From Rhodoferax sp. (lineage in GTDB: Bacteria; Pseudomonadota; Gammaproteobacteria; Burkholderiales; Burkholderiaceae_C), in contig VMTC01000107.1 in the NCBI GenBank assembly GCA_013791765.1, forward strand, positions 1-64,000: DNA of 64,000 nucleotides. The letters are read 5' to 3'. The notes under the pieces were generated by a model. That model made no database searches. It was given only the letters and a program-made list of their open reading frames with translations, and was not told the origin of the DNA. Shown here in pieces: positions 49,959-59,585 of this stretch. The position numbers were made by a program, and so were the translations under genes. How positions within the stretch are numbered: position 1 is the first letter of the stretch; each line of letters begins with the position of its first letter.

Positions 49959-50307
49959 GGGTGCGATTCAAAATGATGTGGGCTTCAGATGAATGGTTCT
50001 TTTGCGAAGCACTCAGGTGCGGCCATTGGATCGGGGCTGATATCACTGTGGTGGGTGAATCAGCCGGGCAATGCGCTTTGCTACGTGTCCCCCGCCCGCT
50101 GCGCGTTCTCCTCCTTGACCTCCGCAAAGCGTATCACCCGACTGATTCTGCGAGCGATTGGGGTACGCCGCAGGGGGGAAGTCACAGTTGCCCGCGGTGA
50201 GTGTGATGCGCATGGCCCAGTCGCCGGGCCGGGTTTAATACGCAAAGCCGGGTTTGCCGTGAGGCCTTGATTTCTTCAAGGATGCCACATCAGTGTGAAT
50301 CGCACCC
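49959..50307. mobile_element. Non-autonomous TIR element, copy A
   Basis: This 349-bp element has 23-bp terminal inverted repeats (49959-49981 and 50285-50307) that differ at three central positions (GGGTGCGATTCA, then TGATGTGG). Flanks GCCTGTCGC and GCCCGTCGC match at 8 of 9 bases and look like a target duplication. It is about 160 bp shorter than copy B through an internal deletion. No transposase is encoded. On the minus strand both copies keep a short frame ending FAEVKEENAQRAGDT, perhaps the tail of a lost transposase. Confidence 0.7.
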
Positions 50308-50326
50308 GCCCGTCGCCGCGTGCTTG

Positions 50327-51787
50327 CTATTTTCGCCAAAAGTGCGGCACAAACAGCACGATCACTGCCAGCAACTCCAGGCGCCCCATCAACATACCCA
50401 GTGTGCAGACCCAGGTCTGAAAGTCCGTGAGGATGCCAAAATTATCCATCGGACCGACCGCGCCCAGGCCCGGCCCGATATTGTTGACCGTGGCGACCAC
50501 GGCCGAAAAGGCGGTCACGATGTCGAGCCCCGAAAGCAGCAGCAGCATGGTCAAGCCGATGGTGGTGGCACCGTAAATCAGCATGAAGGCCATGACGGAT
50601 GCGATCACCGTCGCCGGGATCGTGGCGCGCCCCAGCGTCACCGGGTTCACCACGCGCGGGTGGATGACGCGCACCAGTTCCCGGCGGGCCTGTTTGACCA
50701 GCAAGACCATGCGCACCATCTTGATGCCGCCCCCGGTGGAGCCGGCACAGGACACAAAGGCGCCCAGAAACAGCAGCCAGACCGGTGCAATGACCGGCCA
50801 GCCGGCATAGTCAGCCGAGACATAGCCGGTGGTCGTGGCGAGCGACACCACATGAAACGCCGCCGCGCGCAGCGCCTGCAAGGCATCAAGGTAGGTGCCG
50901 TTCACGACCAGCACCAGGCTCAAGCCCACAATGGAGCCCAGCAGCACCAGCCCATAGGCGCGCACCTCGGAATCGCCCAGCAGGGCGCGCAATGAGCGTG
51001 AGCGCCAGACAATGAAATAGCGGGCAAAACTGATGCCGGCGAGCGCCATGAAAACGGTGGCCACCGCCTCAATCTGCGGCGAGTTCCAATAGCCGAAGCT
51101 CGCGTCATGCGAGGAAAAACCACCCAGACCCATGGTGCTGCACATGTGCATGAAGGCGTCGGGCCAACTCATGCCAGCCCAACGGTACGCCAGCAGGCAG
51201 GCGCCGGAAAAAACAAAATACACGCTCCACAAGCCACGCGCGGTTTCCGCGATGCGCGGCGTGAGCCGCGCGTCTTTCATCGGCCCCGGCGTCTCCGCCT
51301 TGTAGAGCTGCACGCCACCCAGGCCCAGCAACGGCAGCACTGCCACCACCAGCAGCATGATGCCCAGGCCGCCGATCAGTTGCAAAAAACAGCGCCATAC
51401 ATTGACCGACACCGGCAGCGCGTCCAGGCCCCTGAGCACCGTGGCGCCGGTGGCGGTGAGCGCACTCATGGCCTCAAAATACGCATCGGTCCAGCTCAGG
51501 CCGTCAACGGCCAGCATCAGAGGAACCGCAGAAAAAGCCGGCAGCACCAGCCACACCAGATTGACCAGCAAGAAGCCATCACGCGGCATCAGCTCACGCT
51601 GGAAGCGCCTGGTTGCCAGCCAGAGCAGGACGCCCGCACTAAAGGTAATAACCAGACCCTGAAACCAGATGTCGCGCAGGTGGGATTGGTCCAGCGCCCA
51701 CGCCCAGAGCAGCGGCACCAGGAACAAAAAGGAGAAGCCCACCATGATGCGGGCCAGAATGTTTAAAACGGGTGTCAGCGTCAACAT
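50327..51787 (-). CDS. trkH: Trk-type potassium uptake protein TrkH
   Basis: This 486-residue membrane protein has repeated helix-loop-helix units with selectivity-filter-like loops: ALTATGATVLRGLDALP near residue 115, STMGLGGFSSHD near residue 217, ATTTGYVSADYAGWP near residue 318 and TVNNIGPGLG near residue 440. It forms the membrane channel of a K+ uptake system gated by TrkA. trkA ends six bases upstream of its start, so both are made from one transcript. Confidence 0.93.
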   Translation of the reverse strand: MLTLTPVLNILARIMVGFSFLFLVPLLWAWALDQSHLRDIWFQGLVITFSAGVLLWLATRRFQRELMPRDGFLLVNLVWLVLPAFSAVPLMLAVDGLSWTDAYFEAMSALTATGATVLRGLDALPVSVNVWRCFLQLIGGLGIMLLVVAVLPLLGLGGVQLYKAETPGPMKDARLTPRIAETARGLWSVYFVFSGACLLAYRWAGMSWPDAFMHMCSTMGLGGFSSHDASFGYWNSPQIEAVATVFMALAGISFARYFIVWRSRSLRALLGDSEVRAYGLVLLGSIVGLSLVLVVNGTYLDALQALRAAAFHVVSLATTTGYVSADYAGWPVIAPVWLLFLGAFVSCAGSTGGGIKMVRMVLLVKQARRELVRVIHPRVVNPVTLGRATIPATVIASVMAFMLIYGATTIGLTMLLLLSGLDIVTAFSAVVATVNNIGPGLGAVGPMDNFGILTDFQTWVCTLGMLMGRLELLAVIVLFVPHFWRK

Positions 51788-51793
51788 GGCAAT

Positions 51794-53182
51794 TCAGAAG
51801 AAGTGCGCACTGACCTGGAACAGCTTTTCAACCGCTTTGAGCAGCCGCTTGTTCGGGATGAAAAAGATGATGTGATCGCCTTCCAGGATCATCAGGTCAT
51901 GGCTCGGCATCAAGACTTCACAGTCGTCATCGGGCCCGCGCACGATCACGCCAAAGCGCGCACCGGCGGGCAGCGCCACTTGTTCCACGCGGCGTCCAAC
52001 CAGCTTTGAGGTACGCGCGTCGCCGCGCGCCACCCCCTCGATCGCCTCGGCCTCGCCCCGGCGCAGGCTGTGCACGGCCACCACGTCACCACGGCGCACA
52101 TGCACCAGCAGTTCGCCAATCACCGTTTGCGCCGGCGAGATCGCAATGTCAATCGCGCTGCCTTGCATCATGTCGGCATAAATTCGCCGGTTGATCAGGG
52201 CAATGACACGGCGCGCACCGAGCCGCTTGGCCATCATGGCCGACAAGATATTGTCCTCGTCGTCGTTGGTCAGGGAGATGAACAGGTCCATCTCGGCCAC
52301 GCTCTCCTCGATCAACAAATCGGCATCGGCCGAGTCGCCCTCAAGCACCAGCATCTCATTGGGCAATTCACCAGCCAGGTACTGGCAGCGCTTGCGGCTG
52401 CGCTCAATGATCTTGACCGCGCACTGGCCGACCAGACTGCGCGCCAAACGCAAACCGACCTTGCCGCCGCCCGCAATCATCACGCGGCGCACCGGCCGGT
52501 CATGGTTGTGAATAGCGCGCAGCACGGCGCGAATCTTGTCTTTGTCGGCCATCACAAAGACCTCATCGCCCGAGCGCACGCGCGTGTCGGCGTCCACCGG
52601 CACTTCAACCTCTTGGCGGTACACCGCCACCACACGCATCGTCACGTTCGCAAACAAGGCCCTGAATTCGCCCAGGGTGTGGCTCACCAGCCGACTACCC
52701 TGCACCGCACGCACCGCAATCAAGTAGGCCCGGCCCCGGGAAAACTCCAGTACTTGCAAGGCCTCGGGGTAATGGATGAGCTGGCGAATGTCATTCATCA
52801 CCGTTTCCTCCGGGCAGATCAGGTGCGTCACGGCAAAACCGGTTTTACCCATCAGCTCGCTGCCTTCCTCAAACTCGGGCGAGCGCACCCGCGCCACGGT
52901 GGTGGCAACACCGAACACGTCGTGCGCGACCTTGCAGGCGGTGAGGTTGGTCTCATCAAGCGCGGCGCAGGCGATGAACAGATCCGCATCGCCGGCCCCG
53001 GCCAGGCGCAGCACCGAGGGCTGGATGCCGTTGCCCGGCACGCCGCGCAAGTCCAGCCGCCCTTCGAGTTCGCGCAAGCGCTCGGGATCGGGGTCAATCA
53101 GGGTGATGTCGTTGTGCTCGGAGGCCAGGCTCTCGGCGACGCTCTCGCCCACTCGCCCGGCTCCCAGAATAATGATGCGCAT
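51794..53182 (-). CDS. trkA: Trk potassium uptake system protein TrkA
   Basis: This 462-residue cytoplasmic regulator has two RCK modules, each with an NAD-binding Rossmann fold (MRIIILGAGRVGESVAESLA at residue 1 and VMIAGGGKVGLRLARSLVG near residue 234) and an RCK_C part (EVEVPVDADTRVRSGDEVFV and the end). It binds NAD(H)/ATP and gates TrkH. Length and two-fold repeat match the family. No neighbouring gene suggests special control. Confidence 0.93.
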   Translation of the reverse strand: MRIIILGAGRVGESVAESLASEHNDITLIDPDPERLRELEGRLDLRGVPGNGIQPSVLRLAGAGDADLFIACAALDETNLTACKVAHDVFGVATTVARVRSPEFEEGSELMGKTGFAVTHLICPEETVMNDIRQLIHYPEALQVLEFSRGRAYLIAVRAVQGSRLVSHTLGEFRALFANVTMRVVAVYRQEVEVPVDADTRVRSGDEVFVMADKDKIRAVLRAIHNHDRPVRRVMIAGGGKVGLRLARSLVGQCAVKIIERSRKRCQYLAGELPNEMLVLEGDSADADLLIEESVAEMDLFISLTNDDEDNILSAMMAKRLGARRVIALINRRIYADMMQGSAIDIAISPAQTVIGELLVHVRRGDVVAVHSLRRGEAEAIEGVARGDARTSKLVGRRVEQVALPAGARFGVIVRGPDDDCEVLMPSHDLMILEGDHIIFFIPNKRLLKAVEKLFQVSAHFF

Positions 53183-53204
53183 AGCTGAACCTGGTTAATG
53201 AAAA

Positions 53205-54677
53205 TTAAGAGGCACGCACACAATCGGCCACACCCACCTGGTTGCGCCCACTGTCCTTGGCCTGGTACAGCGCGCCGTCGGCACGGCGAATGGCCTGATC
53301 GGGCAACTCATCGCCACCAAGTTGACTCACGCCTGCGCTCACGCTCAAGACCAGCGCCTGGCCAGCAACGTCCAACTGGGTCTGCGTGATGCGCTCACGG
53401 ATATTTTCGGCAATCTGGCGCGCCTCTTCTAGCGCGCAGTTGTCCAGTACCACCAAAAACTCTTCGCCGCCCCAGCGCACCGCGATATCGGACTTGCGCA
53501 GCATCTGCTGCAGGGTTTGCGCAACCTGGCACAGCACCCGGTCGCCCACTGCATGGCCATATTGGTCATTGACCCACTTGAAGTGATCCAGGTCCAGCAT
53601 CAGCACCGACACCGGCCGGGGTGCGCGCGCGCGGTCGGCCATCAGCTTGTCCATCAGAATATCAAAGGCCTGGCGGTTGAGCATGCCGGTGAGTTTGTCG
53701 GTGGCGGCCATTTCCTCGATGCGGCGCTGGTAACGCCTCAAAGACACGTTGGTCAGCATCAGCACCACCAAGGTGATGGTCAGACAAATCGCCAGGTTGA
53801 TGTAGAGCGTTTGGCGCACCGGCGCGAGCGCCTCGGACTCGTCTTTCTCGATGAACAGGTACCACTTGAGCTCGGGAATGTATTGCACGTTCAGCAGGTG
53901 GTTGGTGCCGCCCGCCTCATACTGGTAGCCACCATTTTTGTCCAGCAGGATGCGATCGATGAGCTCGCTCAGGCCGGGGCGCTCACGCAAATTCGTCGAC
54001 GCCGGCGTGCCGTTGTGACCCCGCAGCACCACCTGCCCTTGCGCATTGACGAAATAGATCGTGCGCTGAAAGCGTTGCTGGTAGTTCTTGATGCGGCTGT
54101 GCATGGCGTCCATCGTCAGGCCGATGCCGGTGGCGCCCAGGTACTGGCCGGCAAAATCAAAAACCCGGTAGTTGATGAAGATCGTCATCGCGTCCTGGTT
54201 CGCCAGGTCGGGGTCCACATTGATCTCGTAAGGGTCTTCCATGTCGCGCACGCGGTAATACCAGGCATCCCGCGGCTCGGTCGGCGAGATTTTTTTCAGA
54301 ACGCCACCACCGGTGTAATAGCTCGCGCTGCGCTCGGACACAAAAAAGCTGCTGAACGCACCATAGCGCGTCTTGATCTCCTGCAAGTAGCGGTTCATCT
54401 CGCTCACGTCAAGCTCGCCCTTGAGCACCCAGTCGCGCAAGAAAGTGTCATGCGCCATGGTCGATGAGATCACCACCGGTTGCACCAGGTCTTTTTGCAG
54501 CTCGACATAGATGTTGCTGGCCGCCAGCGGCAACTCGCGCCCGATGATGGCCTCTCGGATAACGTTCTTGGAGACAAAATAACTGCCCAGGGTGGTCGCA
54601 AAAAAGCCCGCCGAGAGCAGCAAGCTGAGCAAGACCAGCAGACGTCGGCCGTCGAAAATGCGATGGGAAGAAACCAT
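53205..54677 (-). CDS. Diguanylate cyclase with a periplasmic Cache-type sensor
   Basis: This protein of about 490 residues has a membrane helix near residues 13-34, a Cache-like periplasmic domain (SASYYTGGG, AWYYRVRDMEDPYEI, TIFINYRVFDFAGQYLGATG), a second helix near 305-325 and a GGDEF domain. The catalytic motif is WGGEEF with the metal-site MLDLDHFKWVND, so it should make cyclic di-GMP. An RxxD inhibitory site is not clear. The start is uncertain: ATG 54677, or a TTG at 54725 adding 16 residues, neither with a clear ribosome site. It lies 22 bp upstream of trkA. Confidence 0.88.
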   Translation of the reverse strand: MVSSHRIFDGRRLLVLLSLLLSAGFFATTLGSYFVSKNVIREAIIGRELPLAASNIYVELQKDLVQPVVISSTMAHDTFLRDWVLKGELDVSEMNRYLQEIKTRYGAFSSFFVSERSASYYTGGGVLKKISPTEPRDAWYYRVRDMEDPYEINVDPDLANQDAMTIFINYRVFDFAGQYLGATGIGLTMDAMHSRIKNYQQRFQRTIYFVNAQGQVVLRGHNGTPASTNLRERPGLSELIDRILLDKNGGYQYEAGGTNHLLNVQYIPELKWYLFIEKDESEALAPVRQTLYINLAICLTITLVVLMLTNVSLRRYQRRIEEMAATDKLTGMLNRQAFDILMDKLMADRARAPRPVSVLMLDLDHFKWVNDQYGHAVGDRVLCQVAQTLQQMLRKSDIAVRWGGEEFLVVLDNCALEEARQIAENIRERITQTQLDVAGQALVLSVSAGVSQLGGDELPDQAIRRADGALYQAKDSGRNQVGVADCVRAS

Positions 54678-54725
54678 GGGGCGGGCGGCGGTGTTGGCGT
54701 GAACTGAGGTTGAGTGAGCGGTCAA

Positions 54726-55061
54726 AACAGACGCTGACCGCGCTGCGAGTTTAGCCAGAGTGAGTCTGGAACAGCTTGGGCAGAGCGCGGGGCACCCACT
54801 GCAGCGTTGGCCTTGGCTTGAACAGCCGTGATCTGAGCGAGACCATTGTCGTGGACGAAACCGGTCTTTATATGGCCTCAGCCCACGTATCTATTGAACG
54901 GTGTGCTATTTATTTTGTGGATACCTCACCGCCCTGATAGCGAGCAGACAACGCGAATGCCCGAGCGAACTGCGCGCTCTTTGGCGCAACCCAGCGCAGC
55001 GCTTTGATGCATTCGCCGCGCGCGCAGGAGGAGCAATGATCAGGGATGGACAAAAAATCCG
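54726..55061. other. Gene-free spacer
   Basis: In these 336 bp I see no gene. One TGTGGATAC resembling a DnaA box lies near 54919. A terminator for the downstream minus-strand gene begins at the right edge. Confidence 0.4.
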
Positions 55062-55088
55062 GCAAAAAATCGGGGCTGGCGCCCCGAA
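55062..55088 (-). terminator. Rho-independent terminator of the zinc-finger gene
   Basis: On the minus strand CGGGGC, loop GCCA and GCCCCG are followed by ATTTTTTG. It sits four bases after the stop of the small zinc-finger gene. Confidence 0.85.
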
Positions 55089-55091
55089 TCC

Positions 55092-55295
55092 TCAGTGCCC
55101 GGCGAAGTGCTCGCCCGCCTTGAGTTTGTAAACCGTGCCGCAGTAAGGGCACTTGGCCTCACCGCTGTGGGCCACGTCCAGGTAGACCTTGGGGTGGCTG
55201 TCCCAGATTTTCATGTCAGCTTTGGGGTTCGGGCAGTACACGCCGCCCTGGCGATTGAGGTCGTGGGCCAGGAGTTCGACAACAGGTTTATTCAT
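55092..55295 (-). CDS. Small zinc-finger protein (CHCC type)
   Basis: This 67-residue protein has VYCPNPK and, after an H in WDSHPKVYLDV, the CPYCGTVYKL pair near residues 49-57, with a final H-rich tail. It matches the zf-CHCC family related to the NDUFS6/YqhQ-type zinc proteins, whose bacterial role is not settled. ATG at 55295 has AGGA at proper spacing. Another ATG two codons upstream abuts that site. It lies downstream of ilvE, with two hairpin repeats between them. Confidence 0.82.
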   Translation of the reverse strand: MNKPVVELLAHDLNRQGGVYCPNPKADMKIWDSHPKVYLDVAHSGEAKCPYCGTVYKLKAGEHFAGH

Positions 55296-55311
55296 ATTCA
55301 TTCCTAAATGG

Positions 55312-55435
55312 TTGGGGACAGAGCTGATTCGCTTCGCGTAACTGCGGTCTGTCCCACAAGGTTTCAGTTAAGTTGGGGACAGAGCTGGTTCGCTTCGCGT
55401 CACGAAGGTCTGTCCCGCAAGGTCTCAGACTTTGC
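55312..55435. repeat. Tandem hairpin repeats (GGGGACAGAG...CTGTCCC)
   Basis: Two adjacent units of about 60 bp each start TTGGGGACAGAGCTG and hold GATTCGCTTCGCGT or GGTTCGCTTCGCGT. Each ends GGTCTGTCCC followed by CAAGGT. The ends can pair as a stem. They fill the ilvE-to-zinc-finger gap and the second overlaps the last codons of ilvE. They resemble REP-type repeats. Confidence 0.65.
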
Positions 55436-56375
55436 TAAGCCAATGGGCGTACTTGGGGTTGCGCCCATTGACGATGTCAAAGTAGGCGCTCTGGATTTTC
55501 TCGGTGATCGGGCCGCGGCTGCCAACGTAGTCTGCCTTGCCCAGCTCGATGCGGTCGAGTTCGCGAATCGGCGTGACTTCAGCGGCCGTGCCGGTGAAGA
55601 AGGCTTCGTCACAGATATAAACCTCGTCGCGCGTTATGCGCTTCTGGATCACCTCGAGCCCCAGGTCTTTGGCAATTTGAAAGACGGTGTTGCGGGTGAT
55701 GCCGTTGAGTGCGCCCGACGACAAGTCAGGCGTGTACACCACGCCGTCCTTGATGACAAAGATGTTTTCGCCCGGGCCTTCGGCCACAAAGCCCGAGCAG
55801 TCGAGCATCAGCGCTTCGTCATAGCCCTCGTCGGTGACTTCCAGGTTCGCCAGAATCGAGTTGCTGTAGTTGCTCACGGCCTTGGCTTGCGTCATCGTGA
55901 TGTTGACGTGGTGGCGCGTGAAACTGCTGGTCTTGACGCGAATGCCGCGCTTCATGCCTTCTTCGCCCAGGTACGCGCCCCAGGGCCAGGCCGCCACCAT
56001 CAGGTGAATGGTGTTGCCCTTGGGGGAGACGCCCAACTTCTTGTCGCCAATCCAACTCAAGGGCCGGATGTAGCCGCCCTCCAGCTGGTTCTCGCGCACC
56101 ACCGCCTTTTGCGCCTCAAGCACCTCGTTCATGCTGAACGGAATCTTCATGCGCATGATCTTGGCGCTGTTGAAGAGGCGTTCGGTGTGCTCTTCGAGCC
56201 GGAAAATCGCGGTGCCGCCGACGGCGTTGTAGGCGCGCACGCCCTCAAAAACGCCACAGCCGTAATGCAAGGTGTGGGTCAAGACGTGAATTTTGGCATC
56301 ACGCCACTCGACCATCTGGCCATCCATCCAGATTTTGCCGTCGCGGTCAGACATCGAAGGGGCTAAAGGGCTCAT
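55425..56375 (-). CDS. ilvE: Branched-chain amino acid aminotransferase
   Basis: This 316-residue class IV PLP enzyme has HTLHYGCGVFEGVRAY near residue 35, the likely PLP-lysine stretch MTQAKAVSNYSNS near residue 163, and EGPGENIFVIKDGVVYTP near residue 197. It transfers amino groups between glutamate and Val, Leu or Ile. The ATG follows GAGGAA at six bases. The window also encodes enzymes for leucine breakdown, which begins with the same transamination, but those genes are 10 kb away. Confidence 0.93.
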   Translation of the reverse strand: MSPLAPSMSDRDGKIWMDGQMVEWRDAKIHVLTHTLHYGCGVFEGVRAYNAVGGTAIFRLEEHTERLFNSAKIMRMKIPFSMNEVLEAQKAVVRENQLEGGYIRPLSWIGDKKLGVSPKGNTIHLMVAAWPWGAYLGEEGMKRGIRVKTSSFTRHHVNITMTQAKAVSNYSNSILANLEVTDEGYDEALMLDCSGFVAEGPGENIFVIKDGVVYTPDLSSGALNGITRNTVFQIAKDLGLEVIQKRITRDEVYICDEAFFTGTAAEVTPIRELDRIELGKADYVGSRGPITEKIQSAYFDIVNGRNPKYAHWLSKV

Positions 56376-56451
56376 ATAAGTTTCCTCGTGAATAGGACTT
56401 GCAGATTATGCAAAAGACTGATTTTACGAGGCCGCAGCAGGCCCCCCGCGT

Positions 56452-57855
56452 TCAGGCCGCATGGGCGTCGCGCACCGAGCTTTCCAGTTCCTTAAAAGCC
56501 TCTTGCACATAGTCGCCCAGACGCTTTAAATTGGGCAGCTCGTCGGTGGCAATCAGGCCAAAGAACAGCTCGCCGGCGTAACTGAACAACGTGATGTTGA
56601 GCAGGTTGCTCGGCGGCAGCGTGCTGATTGGGTGCATCTCTTCCATCTTGGCACCCCTGAGGTACAGGTAGTCCTTGGGGCCCGGCACGTTGGACACCAG
56701 GGTGTTGCCCATTGGCGGAAAGGTGTTGCTGAGGTTGAGCAGTTCGGCAATCTGCGCTACCAGCCCGGTGATGATGGTGTAGGACTCGATCGCCTCGGGC
56801 GCCACGCTGTCGATCATGGTGCGCACATTGCGCAGTGAAAAGCCGATGTTGCGCAGCCGCACATAGGGGTCTTCGGTCGGCGCGGACAGCTCCACCTGGA
56901 TGATGCCGATCTTGTTGCCAGCCGTCTTCTCCCCCTCCTTGCGCAGGTTCACCGGCATTTGAATCGTGATCGGTCGCTTGAGCTCCATCCCCTGGTCTTT
57001 GAGGTAGCGCCGCAGGGCGCCATCCAGACAGGTCAGCGCCACATGGTTGATGGTGGAACGGGTTCGTTCGCGAATGTCGTTGACCCGGGCCATCGACACG
57101 CCCGTGGTGGTGAATTGACGCCCGGCCGTCACCTGCCCGGTCAGCGGTGTCTTGGCGCTCGATACAAAGGGCAAGGCGATGGCATTCTTGGTGAGTTTGA
57201 CGCTCTCGAGCAGCAGCATGGTGGCCAGCCGGGCGATGCCCAAAAAGCGCAGTGTGGTGCCCCCCACATCTTTCCAAAGCGATTGCATCAATTCCTGCAT
57301 TGCCAGTTTATGCAGATCGCCGTGGCCACCATGTTTTCGGGTCCACACCGGCGCCAGCGTCATGTCATCGGGCGTGTGCGCCATGCTCTCCGAGGTCCAG
57401 CGCGCCATCGTGACACCGTCGGCGCACGCATGGTGCATCTTCTGATACAGCGCAAAGTGGCCTTTTTTTCCATCGATCTCCAGGCCGTCAATCACGTGCA
57501 CCTGCCACAAGGGAAGGGATCGGTCCAGCATCGGCTGATGCAGCTTGGAGACAAAGTCGTACAGCGCTTGCCGGTCATTGCTTGCGGCGGGTAGCTTGTG
57601 GTAAAAAATGTGTTGTTTCAGATCGACCGATTTGCTGTATTGCCAATGCGGCATGGCGCTCAAGGAAAACTTGATGACGCGATTGAAGGGCGCCTTGACG
57701 TCGGTAAAGGTCAGCAGTTCACGGTAAAGGTTCTTGGCAAAGGCCAGCGTTGATTTGGGCGGGCGCTTGCAAATGAGCAGACCCGCCACATGCTTGGGGC
57801 TGGCCTGGGTCTCGGCAATAAAAAACCCAAGATCCAGTAATGACAGTTTGCTCAT
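56452..57855 (-). CDS. Wax ester synthase/acyl-CoA:diacylglycerol acyltransferase
   Basis: This 467-residue WS/DGAT enzyme has the catalytic HHxxxDG motif as MHHACADGVTM near residue 135 and the C-terminal conserved NVPGPKDYLYLRGAKM near residue 390. The family joins acyl-CoA to a fatty alcohol or diacylglycerol to make storage lipids. ATG at 57855 follows a GAGG site. It stands alone between ilvE and radA. Confidence 0.92.
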   Translation of the reverse strand: MSKLSLLDLGFFIAETQASPKHVAGLLICKRPPKSTLAFAKNLYRELLTFTDVKAPFNRVIKFSLSAMPHWQYSKSVDLKQHIFYHKLPAASNDRQALYDFVSKLHQPMLDRSLPLWQVHVIDGLEIDGKKGHFALYQKMHHACADGVTMARWTSESMAHTPDDMTLAPVWTRKHGGHGDLHKLAMQELMQSLWKDVGGTTLRFLGIARLATMLLLESVKLTKNAIALPFVSSAKTPLTGQVTAGRQFTTTGVSMARVNDIRERTRSTINHVALTCLDGALRRYLKDQGMELKRPITIQMPVNLRKEGEKTAGNKIGIIQVELSAPTEDPYVRLRNIGFSLRNVRTMIDSVAPEAIESYTIITGLVAQIAELLNLSNTFPPMGNTLVSNVPGPKDYLYLRGAKMEEMHPISTLPPSNLLNITLFSYAGELFFGLIATDELPNLKRLGDYVQEAFKELESSVRDAHAA

Positions 57856-58081
57856 GGTGCCTCGTTCTTGTTTTTGCATTGGTGCGTCGCCATTTTGCTT
57901 TAACTTTGCTGAATTTAGGCTCAGTAGAGACCCGCACCTACCCGGTCAGCATGCTCATCTCATCTCCACAATACAGCCGTCGTAGCGAGCGCAGATTGAG
58001 CCAGCGGTGGCGCGCCCGTGAAGGTGGGGCCGGTTCAATGGGCTGCAGGATTCGCCAAGCACAGCACCCAGGGAGCATTCA

Positions 58082-59458
58082 CTATAGCCCGCGCACCACT
58101 TCCATCGCCTGCTCCACCCGCTCAACGGCGTGAATCGTGAGGCCTTCAAAGTCTTTGGATTTGAGGTTTTTCGGCACATTGGCCTTGGGCACAACCGCCA
58201 CGCTGAAACCCAGCTTGGCAGCCTCCTTCAAGCGCTCCTGGCCGCGTGGTGCTGGCCGCACTTCACCGGCCAGACCGACCTCGCCGAACGCAAAAAATCC
58301 TTTGGGCAAGGGCTTGCCGCGCAAGCTCGACGTAATTGCCAGCAGCACCGCCAGATCGGCCGCTGGTTCGCTGATGCGCACGCCGCCCACGGCATTCACA
58401 AACACGTCCTGGTCCATGCAGGCCACCCCGGCGTGGCGGTGCAGCACCGCCAGCAGCATCGCGAGGCGGTCTTTGTCCAGGCCCACGCTCAAACGCCGTG
58501 GCGACGGCCCGCCGCTGTCCACCAGCGCCTGAATCTCCACCAGCATCGGGCGCGTGCCCTCCAGGGTCACCATGACGCAACTGCCGGGCACCGGCTCGGC
58601 GTGCTGGCTCAGGAAGATGGCGCTCGGGTTGCTGACGCCCTTGAGGCCTTTTTCGGTCATGGCAAAAACGCCGATCTCGTTGACCGCACCAAAGCGGTTC
58701 TTGATGGCGCGCACCAGCCGAAAGCTCGAATGCGTGTCGCCCTCGAAGTACAGCACCGTGTCCACCATGTGCTCCAGCACGCGCGGCCCCGCCAGTGCGC
58801 CATCTTTGGTGACGTGACCAACCAGCACGATACAGACGCCACTGGCCTTGGCCGCGCGGGTCAGGTGCGCGGCGCACTCGCGCACCTGCGCCACCGAGCC
58901 GGGGGCGGACGTGAGCTGCTCGGAATACACGGTCTGAATCGAGTCGATGACGGCGATGTCAGGCTGCGTGGCATCCAAAATCGCGAGGATTTTTTCCAGC
59001 TGAATCTCGGCCAGCACCCGCACCTGCGAGTGCTCCAGCCCGAGGCGGCGCGAGCGCAGGGCGATCTGGGCACCGCTTTCTTCGCCAGTCACATACAAGG
59101 TGCTTTGGCCGCTGCGCTGCAGCGAATCGAGCGCCTGCAATAAGAGCGTTGACTTGCCAATGCCGGGGTCGCCACCGATCAGCACCACGCCGCCTTCGAC
59201 CATGCCGCCACCGAGCACGCGGTCGAGCTCCTCGTGCCCGGTGGGCGTGCGCGCCATGTCGACTGCGTCGATGTCGCCCAGAATCGCGACTTCGGCGGTC
59301 TTGGCCAAGGAGGCGAAGCGGTTCTTGGCAGGCGCGCTGCTCTCGGCGACCGACTCGATCAGCGTGTTCCAGGCGTTGCAGCTGGGGCATTTGCCCTGCC
59401 ACTTGGGGCTGGTGCCGCCACAGTCGGAGCAAACGTAAACGGTTTTTTCTTTGGCCAT
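58082..59458 (-). CDS. radA: DNA repair protein RadA
   Basis: This 458-residue branch-migration ATPase has an N-terminal C4 zinc finger (CSDCGG and CPSC), the Walker A GDPGIGKSTL near residue 95, Walker B IAVIDSIQTV, the RadA motif KNRFG near residue 258, and a Lon-like C-terminal domain (VNAVGGVRISEPAADLAVLL). It works with RecA on recombination intermediates. recA lies 3 kb away, but the two are not co-transcribed. Confidence 0.95.
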   Translation of the reverse strand: MAKEKTVYVCSDCGGTSPKWQGKCPSCNAWNTLIESVAESSAPAKNRFASLAKTAEVAILGDIDAVDMARTPTGHEELDRVLGGGMVEGGVVLIGGDPGIGKSTLLLQALDSLQRSGQSTLYVTGEESGAQIALRSRRLGLEHSQVRVLAEIQLEKILAILDATQPDIAVIDSIQTVYSEQLTSAPGSVAQVRECAAHLTRAAKASGVCIVLVGHVTKDGALAGPRVLEHMVDTVLYFEGDTHSSFRLVRAIKNRFGAVNEIGVFAMTEKGLKGVSNPSAIFLSQHAEPVPGSCVMVTLEGTRPMLVEIQALVDSGGPSPRRLSVGLDKDRLAMLLAVLHRHAGVACMDQDVFVNAVGGVRISEPAADLAVLLAITSSLRGKPLPKGFFAFGEVGLAGEVRPAPRGQERLKEAAKLGFSVAVVPKANVPKNLKSKDFEGLTIHAVERVEQAMEVVRGL

Positions 59459-59518
59459 GGCTCGATGCTACTGTAGGCCAACACAGCCGCCTCGGGCGGG
59501 CGTGATGAAGGCACAAGA

Positions 59519-59585
59519 AAACACTAATATTGATAGCGGCTGAGGCAATGTGAACGTGGGCTGGAGCTCTATTTGATTCAAATTT
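59519..59585 (+). repeat. Dispersed GGGCTAGAGGC-type repeat, copy 7
   Basis: This copy lies just upstream of radA: AATATTGATAGCGGCTGAGG, then GTGGGCTGGAGCTC and TTTGATTCAAAT. Confidence 0.6.

Noticed and set aside
55312..55435. Possible CRISPR-like repeat
   Set aside because: Only two units, adjacent without spacers, and each is itself a hairpin. No cas gene is present.
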